In this document: positions 18,932-27,902 of the stretch, one piece after another
Layout: each line of letters begins with the position of its first letter
Numbering within the stretch: position 1 is the stretch's first letter
Assembly: GCF_040750475.1 (NCBI RefSeq)
Contig: NZ_JABJVY010000002.1
Coordinates: 1-64,000 of the forward strand
DNA length: 64,000 nucleotides
Direction: 5' to 3'
DNA from: Amorphus sp040750475
GTDB lineage: Bacteria > Pseudomonadota > Alphaproteobacteria > Rhizobiales > Amorphaceae
Made by a program: the position numbers and the translations under genes
Notes under the pieces: model-generated
What the model was told of the DNA's origin: nothing
What the model saw: the letters and a program-made list of their open reading frames with translations, nothing else
Database searches by the model: none

Positions 18932-19817
18932 TGGCGAGCAATTCGGCAAACCGCAATGCGGCGGGCAAGGCGCCGAATGGATTGATCGGCGCCAACGTCA
19001 GCACCCGTCCGTCTCGGACGCTCGGCAGAGCCGTCCAGAATGCACTTTCGGATAGGATTCGACGCGCATCGGGCGGGATCGGCGGGATCACCACGATCCA
19101 GGCGTTCTCGATGCCGGCGAGCGCCTCCAGCCCGACGGGAGCCGTCGCTGAGTACCGGGTGCGCTGCCGCCAGGCGTTGGTCAGTCCGAGCCGTTCGATC
19201 ACGCCGCCAAACATGGAATCGGCACCGAAGACGCGAAAATGGCGTGGATCCCCCAGATTGATCGGAATAACGGGTTCGCCCGAATACCCGGCAAGCCGGT
19301 CCCGCAGCCGCGCGATGTGCGCGTGCGTCTCATCGACGAGTGCCTGGCCGGCGCTCCGGCGGCCCGTGCCTGCCCCGATCGTCAGCGCGGCGCGTTCCGC
19401 AGCCTCGAAGGGCGAGATGTCGAGGTCGTAGACCGAAACGCTTTCGACCGGAGCCACCAGTCGCAGCTTCGGCTCGGCCCAGGTGTAGTAGTTGGACGAG
19501 AAAATCAGATCCGGAGAGGCCAGCATCAGCGCCTCGTAGTTCGGGCTACCGCGCAGGCCTATGTCCGCGACCCTCTCCGGGACCATAGGCTCGACCGACA
19601 CGCGTCGAAACAGGATCAATTCCGCCGCGGCGACGGGAACGATCCCGATCGCCAGAAGGGTTTCCAGCACCGCCCAGTCGATCGTCGCGATCCGCGGCTC
19701 ATTGGCTCGGGCGAAGCCAGCCGAGGCACATGCCATGGCTCCGCCCAGGAACGCTCGCCGCGACATTGGTCCGATAGCAGGGCCCGTCATCCGGCTACCG
19801 CTACGCCGCGTCGACAT
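18891..19817 (-). CDS. fhuD: FhuD-type iron-siderophore binding protein
   Basis: A 308-residue class III periplasmic binding protein with a twin-arginine signal (SRRAFLGG around residues 19-26, cleavage probably after FARA), like the Tat-exported E. coli FhuD. The binding-protein core follows, with ATIDWAVLETLLAIGIVPVA and the usual PDLIFSS segment. It delivers ferric hydroxamate siderophore to FhuB. The ATG at 19817 is chosen because of a strong AAGGAG about ten bases upstream; the open frame beyond it is not signal-like. The gene lies 53 bases after the TonB receptor and overlaps fhuB. Confidence 0.88.
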   Translation of the reverse strand: MSTRRSGSRMTGPAIGPMSRRAFLGGAMACASAGFARANEPRIATIDWAVLETLLAIGIVPVAAAELILFRRVSVEPMVPERVADIGLRGSPNYEALMLASPDLIFSSNYYTWAEPKLRLVAPVESVSVYDLDISPFEAAERAALTIGAGTGRRSAGQALVDETHAHIARLRDRLAGYSGEPVIPINLGDPRHFRVFGADSMFGGVIERLGLTNAWRQRTRYSATAPVGLEALAGIENAWIVVIPPIPPDARRILSESAFWTALPSVRDGRVLTLAPINPFGALPAALRFAELLANALTDLGRERGLG

Positions 19818-19843
19818 GAGCCGGGATCTCCTTCCATCGGGAA

Positions 19844-19862
19844 CGGCCCGAAACGCGGGCCG
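19844..19862 (-). terminator. Hairpin between TonB receptor and fhuD
   Basis: A 7-bp perfect stem (CGGCCCG / CGGGCCG) with a five-base loop sits between the receptor stop and fhuD. There is no T-tract. Such hairpins often stabilise the upstream message or lower expression of downstream genes, which would fit a need for more receptor than permease. Confidence 0.35.
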
Positions 19863-19870
19863 CGTCCGTG

Positions 19871-22018
19871 TCACCATTCGTAGGTCAGGCGCCCGATGAT
19901 CGTCCGGCCATCGCCGTAGTAGCAGCCGAACGAGGTGCAGGTCGCGACGAAGGTCTCATCGGTGATGTTGTTGATATTGAGGGATCCCTTGAAGTTGCCC
20001 CGCTCATAGTGAAGGGCGGCGTCGAACAACGTGTTCGACGGCAACAGATTGGCGTTGGAGTCCAGATCGTAGCGGCTGCCCACAAATCGCACACCACCGC
20101 CGAAGCCGAGACCTTCCAACTTTCCGGTCTGGACCGTGTAGTCGAGCCAGGCGTTGGCCATGTGCTCGGGCACGTTCGCTGGACGGTTGCCGGCGTTGTC
20201 GCCCTCCGTGATCTCCGCATCGGTATAGGTGTAGTTGACGAGCAGGTTGAGCCCCTGCGCCAGGCTCGCGGTGCCGGAGAGTTCGACACCCTGAACGTGG
20301 ACCTCACCGTTCTGGACGGTCTGGCTGACACCGTTGATCACCTCAGACGAGGTCACGTTCTTCTGCTTCAGATCGTAGGCGGCGGCCGTGAACAGGCCGT
20401 TGAAGAAGGTCGGCTCGTACTTGATGCCGACCTCGTACTGCTCGCCGGTCGAGGGGTCGAACGGTGCACCGCCGAGGGCGACTGGCATGTTGCCGATCAC
20501 CGGTTCGAACGAAGTCGCATAGCTAACATAGGGTGCGAGCCCAATGTCGAACTCGTAGCTGAGGCCCGCCCGTGTGGAGAAGGCGCTGTCGGATTGGAGC
20601 TGGCGGGTTTCAGTGGCGCCGGAGGTCGTCGTGGAATCGATCCGCGTCCAATCGTGACGCAATCCAAGCGTCAGCAGCCACCGGTCGAGGCGAATTTGGT
20701 CCTGACCGTACAAGCCGAACTGCGACAGCGTCCCGTCCACATCCGAGCTGTACCAAGCGCCGCCGGGGATCGTCTGCCCGTATTGCGGATTGCGCAGATC
20801 GATCGACGGCGCGTTGCCGAACTCCGTCAACGTGTCGACCCGGTGTGCCCGGATGTCGAGACCGGCCAGAACCTCATGGGTCAGCTGTCCGGTCGCGAAC
20901 CCGTACTGGAGCTGGTTGTCCATCGTGAAGGTGCCGAGATCTTCGGTGTTGTATGAAGACCCCCGGTTCGCCACGAATGGGTCGGATGCGCTGAGACCGG
21001 AGTAGTAGAGGTTCTGATAGTCCCAATCGAGCCAGAGATAGCGAGCGTTCTGCCGGAAGGTAAGCTCGTTCTGGAAGGTGTGCTCGAACTCATAGCCGAT
21101 GCTCGCCAGCGTGCGGTCGGAGCTGTCGAAGTCCGGGTCGCCGATATAGAGGCTGCGTGGTGCCCGGTAGCCGTTGGTGGTCTCCAGCGTGTATTCGAGC
21201 GGAAGACCGACCGGAGAGTCGGAGACGTCGTACTGGATGTTAGCCATTATCGTCAGCGAGGTAACGGCGGACGGGGCCCAGGTGAGCGCCGGCGCCAGGA
21301 AATACCGGTCGTCGTCGACATGGTCCATCTGGGTACCGCCGTTCCGGACGAGGCCGGTGAGCCGGTAGGCGAGATCGCTGCGGCCAGCGACCGGGCCCCC
21401 TACGTCGAAGCTGCCGGTATAGCGGTCGTCGGTCTGTGCCTCGGCGTTGATCTCGCCGAACGCTTCGAAGACCGGACGTTTGCTGACCAGGTTGACCATG
21501 CCGCCGGGATTGCCCTGTCCGTAGAGGACGGAGGAGGGTCCGCGCAGCACTTCGATGCGCTCCATTCCGTAGGGCTCGATCGAGGTCGCGCCGAGCTCGC
21601 GAATGATCTTGAGGCCGTTGAGAAACTGGCTGTTGGCGGCTGAGAAGCCGCGAATGTACGGCGTGTCGAAGCGCGCATCGTTTCCAAACGGTTCGGAGAA
21701 GACGCCGGCGGTGTAGTCCAGCGCCTCGCCGAGATTCTCTGCCGCGCGGGCCTCGATCTGGTCGGCGGTGATCACCGACAGCGACTGGGGGATTTCGAGC
21801 ACCGGTGTCGCCGTCTTCGAACCGGTCAGCGTGACATCGGCGACATAGCCCTCCACCGGCGCCGTTGCCGCCCGCGTGCCCGTTGCCCCCTCGACATTGA
21901 TCGTGGAGAGCCGGACGGCCGAATTGTCCGCGGACTGGGCGACCGCCAGCGCCGGAGCCAAGCACATGGACACCACGCTCCACGCCACTGTAGTCCGCAG
22001 CCGACTTTTCAAATGCAT
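19871..22018 (-). CDS. TonB-dependent siderophore receptor
   Basis: A 715-residue outer-membrane barrel: signal peptide to about residue 28, plug domain at roughly 60-165 (with IPQSLSVITADQIEAR, IRGF and MERIEVLRGPSSVLYGQG), then a 22-strand barrel ending in YEW with the terminal aromatic residue needed for assembly. It belongs to the FhuA/FpvA-like siderophore receptors and lacks the STN signalling domain seen in the second receptor of this window. A TonB-box-like stretch lies just after the signal. The gene is headed by CGGAGG and divergent from an AraC regulator. With fhuD and fhuB it forms a hydroxamate-type uptake route. Confidence 0.93.
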   Translation of the reverse strand: MHLKSRLRTTVAWSVVSMCLAPALAVAQSADNSAVRLSTINVEGATGTRAATAPVEGYVADVTLTGSKTATPVLEIPQSLSVITADQIEARAAENLGEALDYTAGVFSEPFGNDARFDTPYIRGFSAANSQFLNGLKIIRELGATSIEPYGMERIEVLRGPSSVLYGQGNPGGMVNLVSKRPVFEAFGEINAEAQTDDRYTGSFDVGGPVAGRSDLAYRLTGLVRNGGTQMDHVDDDRYFLAPALTWAPSAVTSLTIMANIQYDVSDSPVGLPLEYTLETTNGYRAPRSLYIGDPDFDSSDRTLASIGYEFEHTFQNELTFRQNARYLWLDWDYQNLYYSGLSASDPFVANRGSSYNTEDLGTFTMDNQLQYGFATGQLTHEVLAGLDIRAHRVDTLTEFGNAPSIDLRNPQYGQTIPGGAWYSSDVDGTLSQFGLYGQDQIRLDRWLLTLGLRHDWTRIDSTTTSGATETRQLQSDSAFSTRAGLSYEFDIGLAPYVSYATSFEPVIGNMPVALGGAPFDPSTGEQYEVGIKYEPTFFNGLFTAAAYDLKQKNVTSSEVINGVSQTVQNGEVHVQGVELSGTASLAQGLNLLVNYTYTDAEITEGDNAGNRPANVPEHMANAWLDYTVQTGKLEGLGFGGGVRFVGSRYDLDSNANLLPSNTLFDAALHYERGNFKGSLNINNITDETFVATCTSFGCYYGDGRTIIGRLTYEW

Positions 22019-22281
22019 GAACGCCTCCGTATTTCCACAGACCTCGCGATCAAATTTCAGAATTATTCAAATATAAATTCTCGAAGTTCGATCGATCGGG
22101 GTTGGAGACGTCATATCGATACGCGAACGATTCAGATTGTTCACTTCTGCCATGGATTGAATAGTTTTGCGATGATATTGCGACACTGCATCCTGCCGCT
22201 TTCGTTTGGCGGCTCGCATGCATTTGCTTCAGCGCAAGGATGCAGATGCAGCGTCTCGCTGCACCAGCCGGAGTTTGCACG
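22019..22281. promoter_or_regulatory. Divergent control region, TonB receptor / AraC regulator
   Basis: This 263-base spacer holds both promoters. On the receptor side an A+T-rich block (TTTATATTTGAATAATTC on the minus strand, about 22058-22081) can supply a -10 region. Unlike the second locus, no TGA-N9-TCA box is visible, so control may run through the AraC protein, perhaps with the siderophore as effector. Confidence 0.5.
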
Positions 22282-23163
22282 ATGACGTTTCAGCCGGGCA
22301 TGACGTCGACCCTCGAGGGAATCACCGTCCTGGAGGATTTGTGCTGGCGACGCTGGAATGGCGTGATTGCCGATGTTTGGCATGCCGCCTGTGCGCCCGG
22401 TGCCAGCGGCGAGTACGTCTCCCGCAATGCTCGTTTGTTCGTGCTTTTGGAGAATGAAGGCGCCGGCTTCAACGTGCGCAGCAGCCCGCGCGGGCCCGAT
22501 CTTCCGCCGCCGGACGGTCCGACCCACATCAGCTACGTTCCGGCGGGCGTTCCTCTTTGGTCGCGGACGGAGCGCCCCCGGCGGGTACGTCATCTCGACC
22601 TGCATTTCGATGTGCCGACGCTCAGCCAGCGGCTTGGCGAGGAGCTGGATGCGGAGCGTTTGGACACGCCGAACCTGATGTTCTTCGACGAGAGGCTTTT
22701 CGCCCTCGCCAAGCTGATCGCTGCCGAATGCACGAGCCCCGAGGCCCATCACGACCTTTACGGCGACGGACTTACCTTGGCGCTGTTCGTCGATTTGATG
22801 CGGCTCGGCCGCAGGATGCCTTCCGCACAACCAAAGCTCGCCCATTGGCAGCTTCGGCGGGCGCAGGACTTCATGGAGGCGAACGCCCTTCGCAACATTC
22901 GCCTTCAGGAACTCGCCGCCCTGACGGAGCTGTCGCAATCCTATTTCAGCCGGGCGTTCAAAGCGGCGACTGGCATGCCACCCTACCAGTGGCACATGAC
23001 GGCGCGGATCCGGAAGGTCCAGGAGCTTCTTCGGCAAAATGACCTTCCGCTCACGGAGATCGCTTTGATGGCGGGCTTCTCCGATCAGGCGCACTTCACT
23101 CGAGTTTTCCGCCGGGTTGCCGGCACCACGCCCGCCGCCTGGCGTCGCGCGCATCGGAATTGA
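22282..23163 (+). CDS. AraC-family transcriptional regulator
   Basis: A 293-residue regulator with an N-terminal sensing domain and a C-terminal double helix-turn-helix at about residues 190-290. Its second half carries LPLTEIALMAGFSDQAHFTRVFRR, the AraC signature (quoted in part: ALMAGFSDQAHFTRVF). AraC regulators beside TonB receptors (PchR, YbtA, AlcR) switch on siderophore uptake when the ferric siderophore is present. The ATG at 22282 is preferred because CGGAG precedes it by nine bases; an upstream in-frame ATG adds only 14 residues. It is divergent from the receptor and probably activates it. Confidence 0.9.
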   Translation: MTFQPGMTSTLEGITVLEDLCWRRWNGVIADVWHAACAPGASGEYVSRNARLFVLLENEGAGFNVRSSPRGPDLPPPDGPTHISYVPAGVPLWSRTERPRRVRHLDLHFDVPTLSQRLGEELDAERLDTPNLMFFDERLFALAKLIAAECTSPEAHHDLYGDGLTLALFVDLMRLGRRMPSAQPKLAHWQLRRAQDFMEANALRNIRLQELAALTELSQSYFSRAFKAATGMPPYQWHMTARIRKVQELLRQNDLPLTEIALMAGFSDQAHFTRVFRRVAGTTPAAWRRAHRN

Positions 23164-23194
23164 AGCTCTTTCTACCGGGTCGAGGGAGGGGGGC

Positions 23195-24157
23195 TCACTC
23201 AACAGCTTCCCCCATGCGGCCGGGGAGTTGCTCCAGCACGAACTCGATGGACAGGGGGGTCTGGAACCAGATGGCCGCGCTCAAAGCGGGATCGTCGATC
23301 CAGACGGAGCGATCCTCCAGGTGCACCTTCAGCGTGCGGTAGAGATCCATCTTCTCCACCTCTTTTCGCTTGCCGTTCGGCCACAGGAGCATGTCGACGT
23401 CGAGAAGCGGCGCCTGCTCGAGGCTGAGCCGGATCCAACCGGCCGCATCGGCTCGGGCCTCTAGATCGGCGGGAAAGCGGAAGCCGAGCTCCCTCAGGAA
23501 TCGGACGGCCGGTGTGTGGCTGCCCCACAGCGTGAACTGACCCGATCTGAGGTCGGCAACCGCCGCGCTTTTTCCCGCAAACTCGGGGTGACGGCGCCGG
23601 ATCTCTGCGAATTTCGCTTCGATGCTGCGAACAATCGTGTCCGTCTCGGCCGTTCCGCCCGAGGTCGCCTGGTCGAGGAGCCGCAGTCGGGCCTGCCAGG
23701 GCGCCCCCCAGGCGGGATATCCGGCCGGCGCGGCGATGACGGGAGCGATCCGGGAGAGCTTTTCGTAGGTTGGCCGATCGAGGGCTCCGTAGGCGGACAC
23801 GATCAGATCCGGTTCAAGCGCGAGCACCCATTCCACGTCGATTGCCGGGCCACGCAGGACCGCCGGCTCCGCGCCGAGGGCCCGGCGCTCGTCCTCGGCC
23901 CAGGGCCATGTGGCGAACGGCTGGCGACCCCACCATTCTCTCACGCCGACGGGTGCGTGACCGAGCGCGTACAGGAAATCCTGGTCGGTGTAGCCGAGCG
24001 CGACGATCCGCTTCGGCGGCTGCGGAATGGTCGTTTCGCCCAGCGCATGCCGGATCCTCACGGGAAACCCATCCGCCCGTGCCGGAAACGCGAGGACGCA
24101 AACGGCGACGGCGAGACCCGCAAGAAGAAGCAGCGAACGAAGGGCGTGCGCAATCAT
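23195..24157 (-). CDS. Iron-siderophore ABC binding protein
   Basis: A 320-residue class III periplasmic binding protein with a Sec signal (FPARADG, cleavage near residue 28). The fold is marked by PKRIVALGYTDQDFLYALG, PDLIVSAYG and the long central helix. It probably binds a ferric siderophore for the two permeases encoded upstream. The ATG overlaps the ATPase stop by four bases (ATGA), showing translational coupling. It is the last gene of the Fec-type operon, whereas binding proteins usually come first. It ends 31 bases from the convergent AraC gene. Confidence 0.88.
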   Translation of the reverse strand: MIAHALRSLLLLAGLAVAVCVLAFPARADGFPVRIRHALGETTIPQPPKRIVALGYTDQDFLYALGHAPVGVREWWGRQPFATWPWAEDERRALGAEPAVLRGPAIDVEWVLALEPDLIVSAYGALDRPTYEKLSRIAPVIAAPAGYPAWGAPWQARLRLLDQATSGGTAETDTIVRSIEAKFAEIRRRHPEFAGKSAAVADLRSGQFTLWGSHTPAVRFLRELGFRFPADLEARADAAGWIRLSLEQAPLLDVDMLLWPNGKRKEVEKMDLYRTLKVHLEDRSVWIDDPALSAAIWFQTPLSIEFVLEQLPGRMGEAVE

Positions 24158-24987
24158 CGCCGCCCCCGTGCCCGTGCTTCGACGCGGGCCGACGGCGTCC
24201 CAGGGACGATTAGGGGGCTGTGGGAAATAGGATCCTCGAGAATCACGCAGGAGAGGCCGAAGACGCGTTCCACCAGATCCGCCGTGACGATCTCGCGCGG
24301 AGCGCCCTTGGCCACGATTCGTCCCTCGCACATGGCCACCAGATGCGTGGCATAGCGGCAGGCCTGGTTGAGGTCGTGGAGGACGGCGACGATCGTTCGG
24401 CCTTCGTTGCTGTTGAGGACGGCAAGCAGCTCCATGAGCTCGATCTGGTGCGCGATGTCGAGGAAGCTGGTCGGCTCGTCCAGCAGCAGGAACTCCGTCT
24501 CCTGAGCGAGCACCATTGCAAGCCAGACACGCTGGCGCTGGCCGCCGGAGAGCTCGTCCATTCTACGGTGCGACAGGTTGGCAACGTCGGTGGCATCCAT
24601 CGCGCGTACGACAGCTCGCTCGTCCGACGATGTCCATTGGCGGAGGAGCGACTGGTGCGGATGGCGCCCGCGAGCGACCAGATCGGCCACCCGGATTCCG
24701 TCCGGGGAGATCGGCATCTGCGGCAACAGGCCGAGCCGCCTGGCGACGTCTCTGGTCGGAAGGTCTGCGATCGAGCGGCCGTCGAGCACGACCGTTCCGC
24801 GCTGCGGCTTCAACAGCCTCGCGAGCCCGCGCAGGGCGGTCGACTTGCCCGACGCATTGGCGCCGACGATGACGGTCAGAGAGCGGGCTGGAATGGCGAG
24901 GTCGAGCCGGTCGACGACTGTCTTGTCACCGTAGCCGAATGCAGCGTCGCGCGCGGCAAGGCTGGAAGGGGTCGATTGGTCCACCAT
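24154..24987 (-). CDS. FecE/FhuC-type ABC ATPase for iron-siderophore uptake
   Basis: A 277-residue cytosolic ATPase with Walker A GANASGKST (about 39-47), signature LSGGQRQR, Walker B LLLDEPTS followed by LDIAHQ, and an H-loop in AVLHDLNQACRYA. These features place it with the FecE/FhuC/BtuD group. It energises the two permeases encoded just upstream. It is the only ATPase of this class in the window, so it might also serve the fhuB product eight kilobases away. It is five bases after the second permease gene and overlaps the binding-protein start. Confidence 0.92.
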   Translation of the reverse strand: MVDQSTPSSLAARDAAFGYGDKTVVDRLDLAIPARSLTVIVGANASGKSTALRGLARLLKPQRGTVVLDGRSIADLPTRDVARRLGLLPQMPISPDGIRVADLVARGRHPHQSLLRQWTSSDERAVVRAMDATDVANLSHRRMDELSGGQRQRVWLAMVLAQETEFLLLDEPTSFLDIAHQIELMELLAVLNSNEGRTIVAVLHDLNQACRYATHLVAMCEGRIVAKGAPREIVTADLVERVFGLSCVILEDPISHSPLIVPGTPSARVEARARGRR

Positions 24988-24992
24988 GCCGC

Positions 24993-26045
24993 CTACCGCC
25001 CGGTTTCGCGCAGAAGCAGCCAAACGAAATAGAGCCCGCCGAGCGGCAACGTGATCAGGCCGGCGGGAAGCTGGGTCGGCGCGAAGGCGTGGTGGGCCGT
25101 ATAGTCCGCCGCCGCAAGCAGGAGCCCTCCCATCGCGGCGGCCGATGCGATGGACAGGTGGGGGGAGCCGGTGAAGCGCCGTGCAAGCTGGGGGGCTGCG
25201 AGGGCGACGAAGCTGATCGGACCTGCGGTTGCCGTCACGAGCGCGGTGAGCCCCACTCCGACGAAGACCAGGAGGAGCCTCGTCCGTTCGGTCCGAACGC
25301 CGCTTGCGCAGGCCAGGTCGTCGCCGAGTTCCAGTTGCCGCATCGATCGCGACAGGGCCAGCGCCCAGGCGAGCAGAACCGCTTCGAGCGCTGCCGTTGC
25401 GCCGAGTGCCGCCGTATCGATGCCGTTCAGGGAGCCGGCGCCCCAGAACGCGGCCGAAGCGGCGACCTCGAGCCGCGCGCCGGCCAGCATCCAGGTATTG
25501 AGCGAGGCGAGGATAGCGCCGACCGCAATCCCGATGACGATGAGGCCAACTCCGCCGGTCCCGCGGGAGAGGAGATAGACGCAGGCGGCGGTCGCCAGCC
25601 CGCCGAGAAAGGCGCAGCCCCCTACCAGGGCGGGCCCGGCGCCGAGGAGGAGCATTGCGGCCAATGCCCCGGCGTAGGCGCCGGCGTCGAAGCCCACCAC
25701 ATCTGGGCTGCCGAGGGGATTGCGGGTCAGAGACTGGAAGATCGCGCCGCTGGCACCCAGCGACGCTCCGAGGAAAAGGGCGGCCGCGATCCGCGGCAGG
25801 CGCCATTCGAGTACCACCATATGCACCCGCTCGTCGGCCGTGCCGCCTATGAGGTTGGCGAGGTCGTCGGCCGTGATCGGGTAGGCACCGCTGAGGAGGC
25901 CGGCGCCTGCGACGGCCAGTGCGGCAGCCAGGATCGCAAGGCTCCATCCAACCGCTCGCAGGTCGATCCGCTGTGCGAACCGTCCGCTGAACACGCGCAG
26001 CCGCAGCATTGGCCGACCGAAGTCGATTGGGTCGATGGCGCCCAT
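24993..26045 (-). CDS. FecCD-type siderophore permease (second subunit)
   Basis: A 350-residue inner-membrane permease of about ten helices. Family marks are IFQSLTRNPLGSPDVVGFDAG, LELGDDLACASGVRTERTR (the cytoplasmic loop that contacts the ATPase) and GPISFVALAAPQLARR. It should pair with the product of the gene two bases upstream to form the channel for a ferric siderophore. The ATG at 26045 gives normal family length. A much longer open frame exists upstream on the same strand but runs antiparallel to nothing recognisable and is rejected. Confidence 0.9.
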   Translation of the reverse strand: MGAIDPIDFGRPMLRLRVFSGRFAQRIDLRAVGWSLAILAAALAVAGAGLLSGAYPITADDLANLIGGTADERVHMVVLEWRLPRIAAALFLGASLGASGAIFQSLTRNPLGSPDVVGFDAGAYAGALAAMLLLGAGPALVGGCAFLGGLATAACVYLLSRGTGGVGLIVIGIAVGAILASLNTWMLAGARLEVAASAAFWGAGSLNGIDTAALGATAALEAVLLAWALALSRSMRQLELGDDLACASGVRTERTRLLLVFVGVGLTALVTATAGPISFVALAAPQLARRFTGSPHLSIASAAAMGGLLLAAADYTAHHAFAPTQLPAGLITLPLGGLYFVWLLLRETGR

Positions 26046-26047
26046 GG

Positions 26048-27070
26048 CTATTGTCCTTGAGCGGCAAGCCGCCGGGCGAGCAGGATGAGCACCGGTCCGC
26101 CGACCACTGCGGTGACGATGCTCGCCGGCAGCTCTTCCGGCCACGCCACGACGCGCCCCACGATATCGGCGAGAAGCACGAGGGTCGGGCCGAGCAGTGC
26201 GGCGAAGGCGAGGATCCGGCGTTGGCTGGACCCTGCGATCTGCCGGGCGATGTGGGACACGATCAACCCCACGAAGCCGACCGGTCCGACAGCTGCCGTC
26301 GCCGAACCGGCGAGCAGGGCGATCGAGGCGATCGACAGGACGCGCGTGGTCGCAAGACGCAGCCCGAGGGAGCGCGCGAGGTCGTCGCCCAACGCCAGGG
26401 CGTCGAGCGACCGGCTCACGGCGAGAGCTACGACGAACCCGGCCGCAGCGAAGGGAGCAATCGAAAGCGGCACCTCGTATCCGACGACGGCGATGGCACC
26501 TGTCATCCAGTGGCGTGCAAAGTCGAAACCGCTCGGATCGAGCAGCATGATCGTGCGGGCTGCGCCACCGAGAACGGCGCCGAGGGCGACGCCGCCCAGC
26601 GTGAGACGGAGGGGTGTGGCCCGCGTGCCGCCGACGGACCCGACCGCATAGACGGCGGCCGACGCCACGCCCGCGCCGAGAAGCGCGAGCCAGATCTGGC
26701 TCTGGATCCCTGTCTGGCCGAACAGGGCGATCCCGGCGACGACGGCGAAAACGGCGCCGGCATTCACCCCGAGAAGGCCGGGATCGGCGAGGGGATTGCG
26801 GGTGGTCGCCTGCATCACCACTCCGGCGACAGCGAGGCCCGCCCCCGCGAGAATGCCCAGCAGCGTTCTCGGCAACCTGAGATCCAGAAGCACGGCGCGA
26901 TCGGGTCCTTCGCCCGCCCAGAGGCCGGCGAACAGTTCCGGCAGGCTGATCTGCCGCGAGCCGATTGCGAGGCTCAGCACCACGACCAGCGCAAGGGCGA
27001 CGATGGCCATGGCCAGTTCCGCCCGCCCAGTCGACGCCGCTCGCCCCGCGAACGAGATCGGCCGTATCAA
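26048..27070 (-). CDS. FecCD-type siderophore permease (first subunit)
   Basis: A permease of about 340 residues and ten helices with VMQATTRNPLADPGLLGVNAG, LALGDDLARSLGLRLATTR and GPVGFVGLIVSHIARQ. It pairs with the next gene as the heterodimeric channel. The start is uncertain. A TTG at 27070 overlaps the stop of the preceding gene as TTGA, mimicking the ATGA couplings elsewhere in this operon, and gives a basic N-terminus. An ATG at 27010 would begin right at the first helix. I give the longer form with low certainty on the exact start. Confidence 0.87.
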   Translation of the reverse strand: MIRPISFAGRAASTGRAELAMAIVALALVVVLSLAIGSRQISLPELFAGLWAGEGPDRAVLLDLRLPRTLLGILAGAGLAVAGVVMQATTRNPLADPGLLGVNAGAVFAVVAGIALFGQTGIQSQIWLALLGAGVASAAVYAVGSVGGTRATPLRLTLGGVALGAVLGGAARTIMLLDPSGFDFARHWMTGAIAVVGYEVPLSIAPFAAAGFVVALAVSRSLDALALGDDLARSLGLRLATTRVLSIASIALLAGSATAAVGPVGFVGLIVSHIARQIAGSSQRRILAFAALLGPTLVLLADIVGRVVAWPEELPASIVTAVVGGPVLILLARRLAAQGQ

Positions 27071-27891
27071 GCGGACGATGCGGCCATTTCGGTGCCGCTT
27101 CTTTGCGCCGCCGTCGCCGGTCGTCGCATGCGGGTGGGATCGTCGATCCAATACGCCACGAGCTTGTGCCGGTCGGTCGGCAGCTTGAAGACGGATCGCA
27201 CGTGCTTGCGGAGCGCCCGGATCGGCCTCTGTTCGCCGGCGGCCCACACATAGTCCGGTATGTCCGGGCCGCGACGGGTGCGAACGTAGTCGAGCATAGC
27301 CGCCGTCGATCGGCGGCACTCGCCACAGTTCCAGGTGACCTCGGCCCCGGGATGCGCGGGAAGCTCGATCTTATGGTCCGGCCCCTCGACCTCGACGAAT
27401 ATCTCCGAACGGACGTCCGAAGGCGTCTCCTCGAGAATGCGCGAAAGCGCCGGCAGCCCGGTGGCATCGGCCAGGAGGAGCTGATGCCGGGTCCCCGCGG
27501 GGGGCGCGTAGAGGCCGCGGGGATTGTTGATGATCATTGGGCTGCCGATATCGGCGCACTGGGCCCATTCGCTGGCGAGCCCGCCCTCATGTATGACGAA
27601 GTCGATGTCGATCTCGTGGACGGTCGGATCGAACCGCCGCACCGTGTAGGTCGCGCAGCGAACCGGCGGCTTGTCTGTGCGATAGCTCCAGCGGCCCTCC
27701 GCGTCGATGATTGGCAGGACGACCTCGCCGGTTTCTTCGCAGGGGAAGAAGAGCCTCAAATATTCGTCGCTCACCCCCGTCGCACGGAACGCCGAAAGGT
27801 CGCCGGACAAGGTGAGCCGCACCATGCCGGCCGACAGGTTACGCCGTGCGACGAGCTCGACCTGATGAAAGGCGCTTCCACGCATTCCCAT
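27067..27891 (-). CDS. Siderophore-interacting protein (ferric-siderophore reductase)
   Basis: A 274-residue cytosolic flavoprotein of the SIP family (ViuB/YqjH-like), which reduces the iron of imported ferric siderophores to release Fe2+. The N-terminal FAD domain carries TYTVRRFD (about 85-92) and ASEWAQCADIGSP; the C-terminal domain carries LLLADATGLPALSRILE and YVWAAGEQRPIRALRKH, with the usual final YWIDDPTR. The gene starts 11 bases after the TonB receptor stop and couples to the permease gene. ATG 27891 is preferred; ATG 27885 is also possible. Confidence 0.92.
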   Translation of the reverse strand: MGMRGSAFHQVELVARRNLSAGMVRLTLSGDLSAFRATGVSDEYLRLFFPCEETGEVVLPIIDAEGRWSYRTDKPPVRCATYTVRRFDPTVHEIDIDFVIHEGGLASEWAQCADIGSPMIINNPRGLYAPPAGTRHQLLLADATGLPALSRILEETPSDVRSEIFVEVEGPDHKIELPAHPGAEVTWNCGECRRSTAAMLDYVRTRRGPDIPDYVWAAGEQRPIRALRKHVRSVFKLPTDRHKLVAYWIDDPTRMRRPATAAQRSGTEMAASSA

Positions 27892-27902
27892 GGCGGACAC
27901 CG

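Noticed and set aside
22019..22281. Fur or RirA box before the first TonB receptor
   Set aside because: No TGA-N9-TCA and no good Fur 19-mer is present. The A+T-rich stretch is explained by a promoter.
24993..27467. Very long minus-strand frame that could be one 800-residue protein
   Set aside because: Only the last 350 residues are permease-like. The rest is the shadow of the first permease gene in another frame.
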